Below, piece by piece: positions 24,490 through 33,968 of a stretch of 64,000 bases of DNA. The number at the start of each line of letters is the position of its first letter. Within the stretch, counting starts at the first letter, position 1. This DNA comes from Spirochaeta cellobiosiphila DSM 17781 (GTDB lineage Bacteria; Spirochaetota; Spirochaetia; DSM-17781): positions 636,714 through 700,713 of the forward strand of contig NZ_KE384554.1 of assembly GCF_000426705.1 (NCBI RefSeq), read 5' to 3'. Below the pieces are notes generated by a model. That model was not told where the DNA came from. It did not search any database and saw only the letters and a program-made list of their open reading frames with translations. The position numbers were made by a program, and so were the translations under genes.

Positions 24490-26508
24490 ATGCCGAAAAC
24501 GACAAGAAATATTGGTATCATGGCCCATATTGATGCCGGTAAAACAACAACAACAGAACGAATCTTGTTCTATACAGGGAAAAGCCATCGTATTGGTGAA
24601 GTAGATACAGGTAATGCTACCATGGACTGGATGGAACAGGAACAAAATAGAGGTATCACCATTACCAGTGCTGCCACGTCCTGTGAATGGAATGATGTAA
24701 AGATTAACATCATCGATACTCCCGGACATGTTGATTTTACTGCCGAAGTAGAACGATCACTTAGAGTATTAGATGGTGCGGTCGCTATTTTTTGTGCTGT
24801 AGGTGGAGTAGAACCACAATCAGAGACAGTATGGCACCAAGCTGACAGATATAAAGTTCCTCGTATTGCTTTTGTGAACAAGATGGACCGGATCGGAGCT
24901 GATTTTGCGGCTGTCTTAGAAGATATGCGGGCTAAGCTTAAGGCAAACCCTGTAGCCATCCAAATCCCTATTGGCGCAGAAAGTGATTTTGAAGCTGTCA
25001 TAGATCTGATAAAAATGAAAGAACTCCACTGGGAGGGAGATCAAGGTCAGAGTATTATTGAAAAAGATATTAGACCGGATTTACAGTCCCAGGCGGATGA
25101 ATGGAGAGATAAACTCCTTGATAGTGTATCTGCTTACTCAGAAGAACTGACAGACTTATATCTGGAAGGGGAAGACATTGCCCCCGAGTTAATCCATAAG
25201 GTGCTCAGAGAGCAAACTCTTGCACAAACCTTGGTCCCTGTTTTAACAGGTGCCAGCTTGAGAAACATTGGTGTACAGCCTGTATTGGATGCCGTCATTG
25301 ACTACTTACCCTCAATTGAGGAATTACCCCCTGTTCTCGGACATCACTTCAAGACAGGTGACCAACTTGAGATTCCCAGAGATCCTAAGGGGCCTTTATC
25401 TGCCTTGGTTTTTAAAATTCAGAATGATCCTCAAGCAGGTCCAATGTGTTTTGTCCGGGTCTATTCTGGTGTCCTAAAAAGCGGAACGGCTGTTTATAAT
25501 GTTAATAAAGAAAAAAAAGAACGGGTTAACCGTCTCTTAAGAATGCACTCCAATAGGCCAGAACAGGTAGATGCTATTGAAGCAGGAGATATTGCCGCAG
25601 TTATAGGATTCAAGTTTGCCCAGACAGGAGATACCATCGGAGTTGATGCTAAGTCACCCTATCTGGAATTGATGGATTTTCCCGAGCCTGTTATCTCTGT
25701 TGCGATTGAGCCTAAGTCTATCTCTGATCAGGATAAACTTCGTAATATCCTGGAACTTTTGAGTAAAGAAGATCCTACTTTTGTTTACAAGGAAAATGAA
25801 GACACAGGACAATTAGTCATCTCCGGAATGGGGGAACTTCATCTGGATGTTCTTGTGACTCGAATCCTGGATGATTACAAGGTGGCCGCCAAGGTCGGTA
25901 ATCCTCAGGTATCCTATCGTGAGACAGTTACCCAGAAGACAACCCTCGTTGAAGAGTTCGATAAAACCATTGGTGGCAAGTCTAATTATGCCAAGCTCAA
26001 GTTAACCCTGGAGCCTACGAAGAACGAAGGAAATATCGTTGAAGTGAAAGCTTCTACCAAGGATATACCCAAGCAATTCATTGAGGCGATTAAAAGAGGT
26101 CTTGAGTCCTCCTTTGGTTCTGGGACATTACTTGGTTATCCCGTTATTGACACGAAGGTTACTGTAGAAGAGATTGACTATACAGAAGAAGGGGCTACAG
26201 AGTTTGCCTATGAAGCAGCAGCTTCTCTTGGTTTCGATAATGCCTTTAGATCCGCTACACCCGTTCAACTAGAACCGGTAATGCAAGTGGATATTTTCAC
26301 ACCTGCTGAATATGTGGGTGATGTTATTGGGAATTTAACCAGCCGGGGAGGTATTGTGAACAGCATGGAAAGTAAAACTGCTGTTGAACATGTTAAAGCC
26401 ATGGCTCCTTTGGTTAAGATGTTTGGTTATTCCACTGTTTTAAGAAGTCAGACCCAAGGAAGGGGAACCTTTGCTATGGAGTTTGATCACTTCGCCCCTA
26501 AACAATAA
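24490..26508 (+). CDS. fusA: Translation elongation factor G
   Basis: 672 residues from the ATG preceded by GGGAGA. GTPase for ribosome translocation (or recycling). G domain: [10 protein letters not shown]-loop, RGITIT switch I, DTPGH, NKMD; domains II-V follow with the usual [19 protein letters not shown] and [10 protein letters not shown] segments. Spirochaetes often carry two EF-G paralogs with split roles in translocation and recycling; I cannot tell which this is, and it stands alone without rpsL, rpsG or tuf. It ends at a bidirectional terminator shared with gltA. Confidence 0.94.
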   Translation: MPKTTRNIGIMAHIDAGKTTTTERILFYTGKSHRIGEVDTGNATMDWMEQEQNRGITITSAATSCEWNDVKINIIDTPGHVDFTAEVERSLRVLDGAVAIFCAVGGVEPQSETVWHQADRYKVPRIAFVNKMDRIGADFAAVLEDMRAKLKANPVAIQIPIGAESDFEAVIDLIKMKELHWEGDQGQSIIEKDIRPDLQSQADEWRDKLLDSVSAYSEELTDLYLEGEDIAPELIHKVLREQTLAQTLVPVLTGASLRNIGVQPVLDAVIDYLPSIEELPPVLGHHFKTGDQLEIPRDPKGPLSALVFKIQNDPQAGPMCFVRVYSGVLKSGTAVYNVNKEKKERVNRLLRMHSNRPEQVDAIEAGDIAAVIGFKFAQTGDTIGVDAKSPYLELMDFPEPVISVAIEPKSISDQDKLRNILELLSKEDPTFVYKENEDTGQLVISGMGELHLDVLVTRILDDYKVAAKVGNPQVSYRETVTQKTTLVEEFDKTIGGKSNYAKLKLTLEPTKNEGNIVEVKASTKDIPKQFIEAIKRGLESSFGSGTLLGYPVIDTKVTVEEIDYTEEGATEFAYEAAASLGFDNAFRSATPVQLEPVMQVDIFTPAEYVGDVIGNLTSRGGIVNSMESKTAVEHVKAMAPLVKMFGYSTVLRSQTQGRGTFAMEFDHFAPKQ

Positions 26509-26513
26509 TTAAT

Positions 26514-26557
26514 AAAAAAGGTTGTGATCTTCCCAAAGGAAGCACAACCTTTTTTTG
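26514..26557. terminator. Bidirectional terminator between fusA and gltA
   Basis: Stem AAAGGTTGTG / CACAACCTTT with an inner CTTCC/GGAAG extension. Seven T follow on the plus strand and six on the minus strand. It serves the convergent fusA and citrate synthase transcripts. Confidence 0.9.
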
Positions 26558-27928
26558 TTATTCTTCACTGATACGGGATTCCATATCAAGATAATCCCGT
26601 CTGTTATGAACGGCTTTGTAGGCAGGTCGGATGATCTTACCTCCAGAGACAAGTTCCTCTACCCGGTGGGCACACCAACCGGCGATACGGGCTATCGCAA
26701 AGATAGGCGTATATAACTCAGGGGGAATATTTAACATGTCATAGACAAAACCTGTGTAGAAGTCCACATTGGCACATATTTCCTTACGATATCCTTTAAC
26801 GTCTGCAAAGACTTCAGGAGTGAGTCTTTCGATAGAATTATATAATTCGAATTCCTCTTCACGCCCCTTCTCCTTGGCTAATTCTCTCGCTTTTTCCTTT
26901 ATCAGTTCTGCTCTAGGATCTGATAAAGTATAGACAGCGTGTCCCATACCATAAATAAGACCGGAATGATCAAAGGCTTCCCCTTTCAGGAGCTTGGCCA
27001 GGTATTCTGAGACTTCTAGGTCATCTTCCCAGTTTTGAACATTAAGTTTGATCTCCTGGAACATCTCCCAGACCTTAATATTGGCGCCCCCGTGTTTGCG
27101 CCCTTTTAGGGAACCGATAGCCGCACCAATAGAAGAATAGGTATCTGTTTCTGCTGAAGAGACAAGGTGTATACTAAAAGTAGAGTTATTCCCTCCCCCG
27201 TGTTCTGCATGAAGAACCAAAGCCAAATCAAGAAGCTCTGCTTCCAGAGGGGTAAATTGGGAATCCTGTCTTACCATGTAAAGGAAGTTCTCAGCCGTTG
27301 ATAGCTCTGGCTGAGGGGGATGCAGGAACAAACTATCATTATAATAATTGTATCTCATAGCTTGATAACTATAAGCTGTTAACACAGGGAATCGGGCAAT
27401 GAGTTCTACACTCTGCCTTAGTATATTACTTATGCTTAAGTTCTCAGGATCTTCATCATAGGAATAATAAACCAGTACAGTACGTGCCAGCTTATTCATA
27501 ATGTTCCGACTGGGGAACTTAAGAATAGAGTCTTCAATTAAACCATTAGGCAATTCACGCAAGTCACTAAGGAGTCCAGTAAATTCAGCTAATTCAGATG
27601 ATGTAGGCAGGGAACCGAACAATAACAGATAAGTGGCTTCTTCAAAACCGTATCGTTTATCCTTCTGGAAACCTGTTACAAGATCTTTAACATCATAGCC
27701 CCGATAAAGCAGACGCCCGGGTGCAGGAACTTTGTCCCCTTCATCCATGATATAACCGTGTACTTCACCTACTTCGGTTAATCCAACCACAACACCTGTG
27801 CCATCTGAATTTCTTAATCCTCTTTTGACATTCCACTTCTCATAAACTCTAGGATCAATCTTGTTCTGCGCCTGAGCTACATTGGTGTACCTTTCGAGGA
27901 AAGAGTTCAATTTTGATGTTTTATCCAA
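26558..27928 (-). CDS. gltA: Citrate synthase
   Basis: 456 residues. Condenses acetyl-CoA and oxaloacetate. Conserved elements: LLYRGYDVKDLV, the first catalytic His in LHAEHGGGNNSTF, the second in GMGHAVYTLSDPRA, and the catalytic Asp region ANVDFYTGFVYDMLNIP, then RIAGWCAHRVEE. It is of the longer clostridial/Bacteroides-like type (about 450 residues) and not the short E. coli-sized form. TTG start with AAGGAGGAG upstream. Last gene of the mfd-led minus-strand run, only 11 bp from the antiporter gene. Whether it feeds a full TCA cycle or glutamate synthesis is not shown. Confidence 0.93.
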   Translation of the reverse strand: MDKTSKLNSFLERYTNVAQAQNKIDPRVYEKWNVKRGLRNSDGTGVVVGLTEVGEVHGYIMDEGDKVPAPGRLLYRGYDVKDLVTGFQKDKRYGFEEATYLLLFGSLPTSSELAEFTGLLSDLRELPNGLIEDSILKFPSRNIMNKLARTVLVYYSYDEDPENLSISNILRQSVELIARFPVLTAYSYQAMRYNYYNDSLFLHPPQPELSTAENFLYMVRQDSQFTPLEAELLDLALVLHAEHGGGNNSTFSIHLVSSAETDTYSSIGAAIGSLKGRKHGGANIKVWEMFQEIKLNVQNWEDDLEVSEYLAKLLKGEAFDHSGLIYGMGHAVYTLSDPRAELIKEKARELAKEKGREEEFELYNSIERLTPEVFADVKGYRKEICANVDFYTGFVYDMLNIPPELYTPIFAIARIAGWCAHRVEELVSGGKIIRPAYKAVHNRRDYLDMESRISEE

Positions 27929-27939
27929 ATTTCTCCTCC

Positions 27940-30078
27940 TTATTTTTTATCTTTTATGCCCTGGTCAATAATTGACAACAGATCGCTTCTTGATTGAGCC
28001 GTTAGTATGCCTTGACGGACCTCCTCCTTATTTAGCGCTGCACTGATAGAAGAGAGAACCTTAAGATGGGGTCCTGGAGCATCTTTTGGTGATATCAACA
28101 GTAAAAATATATTGCTGGGTTTACCATCGATACTATCAAAGGGAATCCCCCCTTTCTTAACGCCTATAGCTACCTTAACTGTGTCGATGCCGGAACTACG
28201 GCCATGAGGAATGGCTACACCGTTCTGCATACCTGTACTCATAGAAGCTTCCCTCTCAAACACAGCTGCAATAGCCTCTTCAGATTCGGGAATTTTGCCT
28301 GAGTTGTATAATATATTGACGAGTTCGCCTATTATATCATCTTTTGTATTTGATTTCAAATCCAATTCGACATCTTCTTGATCAAGATAGTCATGGATAT
28401 GGAAATCTCCTCTATTATGAGCTTCTGTTGCTAATTCTTTGCGCATTTCATCAGGTTTAGCCAGATTCTTCACCTCTTTCATTATATTGTTCATATCAAT
28501 TAAGGATTCGTAGATGAGGGTTTTTATAAAAGCCAGATCCTCACGGGCTGTGATAAACCTTAATTGGTTCTTATCTACTTCCAGAGTACAGAAGATGTCG
28601 TCTTTCCGTAGTTGATACACCCTGGTACCTAATTCCATCATATGGATAAAAAAGCCTTCGTGTTCCAGAGAACTGATTAGTTTAGTAACAAGGAACTCGC
28701 CCACTTCCGGGGATGGTAAATCGTATTCCGTTATAACAGTATCTGTACCTTTTGCTTCCTTATGGGTACCTATACCAGGAATGGCCAGAGCTTTTTCGAA
28801 GAGAGAAGGAGCAACCAATACGGATATTAAGGTCATAATAACAGCAATACCAAAGAGATCAGGACTCAGATAACCTGATGACAAACCAATACCGGCAATG
28901 ATCAGGGAAACTTCCCCACGTGGTATCATCCCAAACCCAATCCTCAGGGCTCCCTTTTTATTAAAACCTAACCCTAGGGAAGGCAGACCGCATCCAATGA
29001 CCTTACCAAGCACAGATCCTGCCGAATACACGAGACCTACAATGAGCACTTGAGGTGCCATCAAACTCTTAACATTAACGAGCATTCCCATAACCGTAAA
29101 GAAAATAGGCACAAAAAACTCATGAAGGCCAAAGAGGTTCTCCTGTATGACATAACTAATATCTGTCTTGGATAAGCTTAATCCCATAACATAAGCCCCG
29201 ATAATCATGGCTAATCCCGCATGTTCGAAGACCCCTGCCAAGACCAAGGCCATACCTAAAGAAAGGACGGAGAAGGCCGGGATGCTATTAAAGGATTTAA
29301 GGAACTTACTGATTCGTTTACTAAAAAGGAGACCAAGTGCACTAAAACCAAGCCACACACCAAAGGCTTTTGCTGTAATGATACCAATATGACTCCAGCT
29401 TAAACCACCATGCCCTTTTGTAATACTTTCAGCTATTCCAACGACGATGGCCAGAAAAATAATACCTAACACATCATCTATTACAGCAGCAGCTAATATA
29501 GTAACCCCTTCGGGACTATCCATTTTCTTTTTTTCAGACAGGATTCTGGCACTAATACCAACGGAAGTGGCCATACTGATGACACCAAGAAAAAGAGCAG
29601 GAGGATCCATAAAGTCTACGTTCATCAACCAAACAGCAGTAAGATCCCCTAAGATAAAAGGAATGGTCAAACCGCCTATACCGATCAAACTTCCTTTTAA
29701 ACTATATCTTAGGAACATATTTATGTCCGTTTCCAGACCTGCCAGGAAGAGCAGAATGACACTAGCTATTGTTGAAAAACCGTATAATTCGACTGTTACA
29801 GGGATATCCCCCTGATGAAGAGCAAAGATCCCGTGGGGAAAGCCAGGAATAGGAATACTCCCTAGAAGGAAGGGCCCAATGAGAATACCAGCTATCATCT
29901 CCCCTAACACACCAGGCAAACCAATTTTCTTAAAAAAACGTCCGCCTAATCTGGCTGCGAAGAGAATAATACCCAACTGTACAACCAATTCTGTCATTAA
30001 TTGGGTTACCCCTTGACCTTCTGCGAAAACACTTGACGGAATTAGTAATACAATGAGTAAAACCAGTAATCTTTTCAT
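27940..30078 (-). CDS. CPA2-type cation/proton antiporter fused to a PTS EIIA domain
   Basis: 712 residues. An N-terminal signal-like helix, then about 12 membrane helices of a Na+/K+:H+ exchanger (FFKKIGLPGVLGEMIAGILIGPF; FLAGLETD; AAAVIDDVLGII with the Asp pair; RGEVSLIIAGIGL). A linker region (about 430-560) includes a short regulatory segment. The C-terminal 140 residues are a PTS EIIA of fructose/Ntr type with the phosphorylatable His625 in GVAIPHGRS. Ion exchange could thus be set by phosphotransfer from the EI-Ntr protein PtsP encoded three genes upstream. Ion specificity is not readable. AGGAGT precedes the ATG. Confidence 0.9.
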   Translation of the reverse strand: MKRLLVLLIVLLIPSSVFAEGQGVTQLMTELVVQLGIILFAARLGGRFFKKIGLPGVLGEMIAGILIGPFLLGSIPIPGFPHGIFALHQGDIPVTVELYGFSTIASVILLFLAGLETDINMFLRYSLKGSLIGIGGLTIPFILGDLTAVWLMNVDFMDPPALFLGVISMATSVGISARILSEKKKMDSPEGVTILAAAVIDDVLGIIFLAIVVGIAESITKGHGGLSWSHIGIITAKAFGVWLGFSALGLLFSKRISKFLKSFNSIPAFSVLSLGMALVLAGVFEHAGLAMIIGAYVMGLSLSKTDISYVIQENLFGLHEFFVPIFFTVMGMLVNVKSLMAPQVLIVGLVYSAGSVLGKVIGCGLPSLGLGFNKKGALRIGFGMIPRGEVSLIIAGIGLSSGYLSPDLFGIAVIMTLISVLVAPSLFEKALAIPGIGTHKEAKGTDTVITEYDLPSPEVGEFLVTKLISSLEHEGFFIHMMELGTRVYQLRKDDIFCTLEVDKNQLRFITAREDLAFIKTLIYESLIDMNNIMKEVKNLAKPDEMRKELATEAHNRGDFHIHDYLDQEDVELDLKSNTKDDIIGELVNILYNSGKIPESEEAIAAVFEREASMSTGMQNGVAIPHGRSSGIDTVKVAIGVKKGGIPFDSIDGKPSNIFLLLISPKDAPGPHLKVLSSISAALNKEEVRQGILTAQSRSDLLSIIDQGIKDKK

Positions 30079-30087
30079 TTGGGACTC

Positions 30088-30759
30088 CTATTCATTTTTA
30101 ATAAAGTATAATTCAAATATATGATGTTGCTTTTGTAATCCTTTATTCTCAAACTTTGTTTCAGGACGCCACTCTTGCGGGTCCGCAAATCCTGAATACT
30201 TATTATGCAGTGAAGGTTCTGCTTCAAAATAAGATAAAGCCCAGTGAGCGTAATCTTCCCAATCTGTTACGAAGTATATATAGCCCCCTGTTTTGACTCT
30301 GCTACTCAGGAGTTTTAGAAAATCACTTTGTATTAAACGTCTCTTATTATGCCTTTTTTTAGGCCAGGGGTCTGGAAAAAAGATATGAACACCATCTAAT
30401 TGTTCAGCTTCCATATCCTTGAGAACCGGGACCACATCATGGGAGATTACCCGCATATTATCTAGATTTCTAGAGCCTAATTCATAGAGAAGCTTGCCCA
30501 CACCGGGAGTGTGAACCTCTACTCCTAAGTATGCTTTATCTGGGTTGTTCTGGGCAATCTGCCAGGTGGCATCCCCCATTCCAAATCCTATCTCAAGGAC
30601 GTATTTGTCTTTGCTCGGAAGAATATCTTCCATCTTAAAAGACTTCCCTTCTGTATAGGGAAGGATCATGTGTTTATATTCCTGTAAAGCTTTCTCTTGT
30701 AAGGGAGTCATTCGACTGGCTCTTTTGACAAAGCTCTTGATTCTTCTTTCTGTTGTCAT
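30088..30759 (-). CDS. trmB: tRNA (guanine-N7-)-methyltransferase
   Basis: 223 residues from the ATG at 30759. Makes m7G46 in the tRNA variable loop using S-adenosylmethionine. SAM-binding motif LEIGFGMGDATW, conserved GVEVHTPGVGKLL, FPDPWPKKRHNKRRLI (the TrmB signature) and TDWEDYAHW. The frame is open to a TTG at 30831, but family members begin near RRIKSFVKR, so the internal ATG is preferred. No clear ribosome site at either start. Part of the mfd-ptsP-nuclease-trmB-antiporter-gltA run. Confidence 0.92.
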   Translation of the reverse strand: MTTERRIKSFVKRASRMTPLQEKALQEYKHMILPYTEGKSFKMEDILPSKDKYVLEIGFGMGDATWQIAQNNPDKAYLGVEVHTPGVGKLLYELGSRNLDNMRVISHDVVPVLKDMEAEQLDGVHIFFPDPWPKKRHNKRRLIQSDFLKLLSSRVKTGGYIYFVTDWEDYAHWALSYFEAEPSLHNKYSGFADPQEWRPETKFENKGLQKQHHIFELYFIKNE

Positions 30760-30846
30760 GATGGCTAGTTTAAATAATTTGCCTACATTGTACAAGAAGA
30801 TATTTAAGGATGCTAATCCCTTTCTATTCAAACAATTACTTCATTA

Positions 30847-31656
30847 TTACTCTTCTACAAACCTTTCCTGTTCTTCCTTATCCCATTCAGGATAAAAATC
30901 CAAACCAGTCAAGGCCTCGATCATATCCACATTAACGAGATAATCGGATAATTCTCCTCGACTGTCCCGTTGATGAGGTAGAAGATAGGGCTCTATATGA
31001 ATCCCCTCTTCATTTTTATACAAAATAATCTTATAGAATAAAGGGGGAACACTAATGCCCTTGTACTCATCATAAGACGATGGTCCAAAGATGGTTCCTG
31101 CATACACCCAAACTTCATATCCCTTAGTTCGTATCAAATCTTCTCTGACATAGGTTTCCAATTGATACCATAATCCCCCGGCTCCATTAAAATCATATTG
31201 ATCCTGGGGCGCTATATTGCTCATGTAATTGATCTCATAGATGGTTTGGTATTCATCCTCATCTCCATCAGCGGCTGTTAGGCCATCATGATCTCGATCT
31301 CCACCAGCAATATAATAAGGTGCCAGATGGCCTTTGGCATAATTACGCCAGGTTTGAAATTGTCCCTCATAATCCTTCTCGGAGGCTTCGTTATCAATAT
31401 CAGGATCCCCCCGGAACTGAGCAAAATGACCTTTACGGGAGGGAGTCATAATATAATCAGGGGTCACATGATAAGCGACCCAGCGAGGTACTTTGTGAAC
31501 AGGATCCCATTCGATGACATAGGCTTTCCGATAATAAATGAGATCTGTTTGAGAAGAAGGCAAACCTTGATAGATATGCTCAGACTCTTGACCGAATAAA
31601 GCGGAGCCTAAACAGAGCATACCCACTACAAGTCCTATGAATGACAACTTGTGCAT
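30847..31656 (-). CDS. Secreted DNA/RNA non-specific endonuclease with a calcium-loop insertion
   Basis: 269 residues. A signal peptide (LVVGMLCLGSALFGQ) precedes a beta-beta-alpha-metal nuclease of the NUC1/endonuclease G family. The DRGH motif appears as YAKGHLAP, keeping the catalytic His; the metal Asn is in YMSNIAPQDQYDFN, and LWYQLETYVR matches the following helix. Between them is an insertion holding DRDHDGLTAADGDED, a DxDxDG calcium-binding loop not usual in this family. It shares one base with the ptsP stop. Likely exported to degrade environmental nucleic acid; purine salvage (punA) in the same window is compatible but not linked. Confidence 0.85.
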   Translation of the reverse strand: MHKLSFIGLVVGMLCLGSALFGQESEHIYQGLPSSQTDLIYYRKAYVIEWDPVHKVPRWVAYHVTPDYIMTPSRKGHFAQFRGDPDIDNEASEKDYEGQFQTWRNYAKGHLAPYYIAGGDRDHDGLTAADGDEDEYQTIYEINYMSNIAPQDQYDFNGAGGLWYQLETYVREDLIRTKGYEVWVYAGTIFGPSSYDEYKGISVPPLFYKIILYKNEEGIHIEPYLLPHQRDSRGELSDYLVNVDMIEALTGLDFYPEWDKEEQERFVEE

Positions 31657-33911
31657 TATACGGTTAACCCCAGATAACGATTGACTTCCTTCAGCGTTCC
31701 CATAGATAACAACTTGTCTGCTTCAGCTCTGCAATTAGTCAAGGAAGAGGTCATAATGATCTTCTGTACAGCAGGTAACTGTTTGGGATTAACAGAGATT
31801 TTACTTATTCCTATCCCCAATAGGAAAGGAATGATATAAGGATCGGCAGCGATCTCCCCACAGATAGATAGCGGACAGTTATATTTAAGGGAGGCATCGG
31901 ATATTCTTTTTAAGGTTCTGAAGACAGCAGGATGATGGCTGATATATAAGCTGGAAACATCTTCGTTGGTCCTATCAACTCCCAGTAAATACTGAACCAG
32001 ATCATTGCTTCCTATACAGAGAAAATCCGCTTCCTGTGCTAATTCGTCTACCACTTCCACAGCACTGGGTAGTTCAATCATGGCTCCGATTTTAGGTTCT
32101 TCATTGAAGGGGAAATGTTCAAGAGCCAGAGTTTCAATGGCCATATGAACTATATCCTTAGCTTCAAGAAAGTCATCCAGAGAGGATACCAGGGGAAACA
32201 TGATTCTTAGATCCCTATCCGCACCAGCCCGAAGCATGGCTCTAAGTTGATCAATAAAGATATCTTTGTTACGTAAAGAAAAGCGCAAAGCACGTAATCC
32301 CAGAAAGGGATTACTTTCACTATTGGAAGGGAGATAGCTTAATACCTTATCTCCACCAATATCTAAGGTTCTTAAGATGATTTCCTTATCAGGCATAGAA
32401 TCCAAGATCTTTTTATAGACCCGGTGCTGTTCCTCTTCAGAAGGGAAATCATTACGGACGATAAAAGGAAATTCACTTCTATAAAGGCCTATACCTTCCG
32501 CTTTTAAGGTTATGGCCAGGGGGAGCTCACTCAATAAGTTAATGTTGGACATTAATTTAATAGGAGCACCGTCGGAGGTATGGGTATGTTCGGCCATATC
32601 CTTACTGACAGCTTGTAAATCAATAGAACTCATGGACACATCAGAGTATTCGGCTTTAACCGTATCATCTGGATTAATAAGGATGGTGCTCTGATGCCCG
32701 TCTAAAATGATCTGGTCATGTTCACTAAGATTAAAGATGCTTTCATCTTCTACAAAGATAACAGGGATTTCCATACTTTTTGCCAGAATGGACACATGGG
32801 CACTGGCCCCTGTTCCTAATAGTATGAGTCCCTCAACATTCTGAGCCGACATTTTAATCAATTCGGAAGGAAATAATTCACGGGCTATAACGATTAAGCC
32901 TTGATAATCCCCTCTTCCATCATGAGACTTGAGAAGATTCTGGAGTATTCTATGGCCCAAATCCATAACGTCCTGAACCTTTTCCTGAAGCCTTTGGTTC
33001 TGGCTGGCAGAGAATATCTCAACATAACTTTGAACCACATCGATAACAGCTCTATAAGGAGGAACCCCTTCACTGATCTTTTGACACATAGTGCCGGAAA
33101 AACCGGAATCCCTTAACATTAATATATGGGCACTGAAGATGAGAGAAGCTACATCAGAATACTGTTCTTCCATGAACTGCTGTAGGTCTTCTAACTGCTT
33201 CTCTGTATCATTAACAGCCTGGTCAAAACCTTCAATGGTATCAAGAAAGACCTCAGGATCATGTATTTCTTCAAGACCCATCTTATCCAATACATAGGCC
33301 GTACCAAAGGCAAAGCCGGGAACAGTAGCTTTTCCCTTATATATATCTTTAATGGGACCAGGAGGTCCTTTTTTATCTCCCGATTCAGAATCAGTACGAT
33401 TTAAGGCCATTAGGAGCTTGGCATTTTCCAAACTTGTGGCCAGCTGGGTAGCGATGGCTTTCAGAGCCCGGCTATCCTGATCATCAAAGAAGCCCGGACT
33501 TTGGTGTTGAACAACCAAGACCCCAATCCGTTCATGACCTCTCAATATAGGGACAGCGAGGAAGGCCTCATAGTTTTCTTCTCCCGCACCGGCAACAGGG
33601 ATAAAGTTGGGGTTTAAATGCCCTTTATCCTCCCTGATGGTCCGTAACTCTTTTAAGGCTAGCCCTGTAATACCTTCTCCAAGAGCAAAATGGATCTGAC
33701 CAACCATAGCGGGATTGAGACCTATGGTGGCCTCAAGAGTCAGCATTCCTTTGTTTTCATCCCAGAGATAAATCGAGCAGACATCTGCCTTCATATGGTT
33801 AGCAATGATCTTGACAACCCTGAAGAGAAAACCCTTAAGATTGGATCGGTCAGCGAACAAACCTGCCAGCTCACCAATATCGCAGATCATCTCTACGCTA
33901 TATTTTTTCAT
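31656..33911 (-). CDS. ptsP: Phosphoenolpyruvate-protein phosphotransferase PtsP (EI-Ntr)
   Basis: 751 residues. N-terminal GAF domain (about 15-165: VCSIYLWDENKGMLTLEATIGLN, LAVPILRGHERIGVL) fused to PTS enzyme I: phosphohistidine His372 in GTGASAHVSILAKS, then the PEP-binding barrel with ITLKAEGIGLYRSEF, RTLDIGGDK, GAMIELPSAV and the active Cys in SICGEIA. It takes phosphate from PEP to HPr/NPr and on to EIIA-Ntr; GAF domains sense glutamine or other small ligands. No HPr gene is adjacent. The EIIA-tailed antiporter three genes downstream is a plausible acceptor at the end of the chain. Confidence 0.93.
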   Translation of the reverse strand: MKKYSVEMICDIGELAGLFADRSNLKGFLFRVVKIIANHMKADVCSIYLWDENKGMLTLEATIGLNPAMVGQIHFALGEGITGLALKELRTIREDKGHLNPNFIPVAGAGEENYEAFLAVPILRGHERIGVLVVQHQSPGFFDDQDSRALKAIATQLATSLENAKLLMALNRTDSESGDKKGPPGPIKDIYKGKATVPGFAFGTAYVLDKMGLEEIHDPEVFLDTIEGFDQAVNDTEKQLEDLQQFMEEQYSDVASLIFSAHILMLRDSGFSGTMCQKISEGVPPYRAVIDVVQSYVEIFSASQNQRLQEKVQDVMDLGHRILQNLLKSHDGRGDYQGLIVIARELFPSELIKMSAQNVEGLILLGTGASAHVSILAKSMEIPVIFVEDESIFNLSEHDQIILDGHQSTILINPDDTVKAEYSDVSMSSIDLQAVSKDMAEHTHTSDGAPIKLMSNINLLSELPLAITLKAEGIGLYRSEFPFIVRNDFPSEEEQHRVYKKILDSMPDKEIILRTLDIGGDKVLSYLPSNSESNPFLGLRALRFSLRNKDIFIDQLRAMLRAGADRDLRIMFPLVSSLDDFLEAKDIVHMAIETLALEHFPFNEEPKIGAMIELPSAVEVVDELAQEADFLCIGSNDLVQYLLGVDRTNEDVSSLYISHHPAVFRTLKRISDASLKYNCPLSICGEIAADPYIIPFLLGIGISKISVNPKQLPAVQKIIMTSSLTNCRAEADKLLSMGTLKEVNRYLGLTV

Positions 33912-33968
33912 TAGGCCTCACCTTAATACTATTTAAGTCCATTAACGGGTGTTAAGTCAACAAAATGC

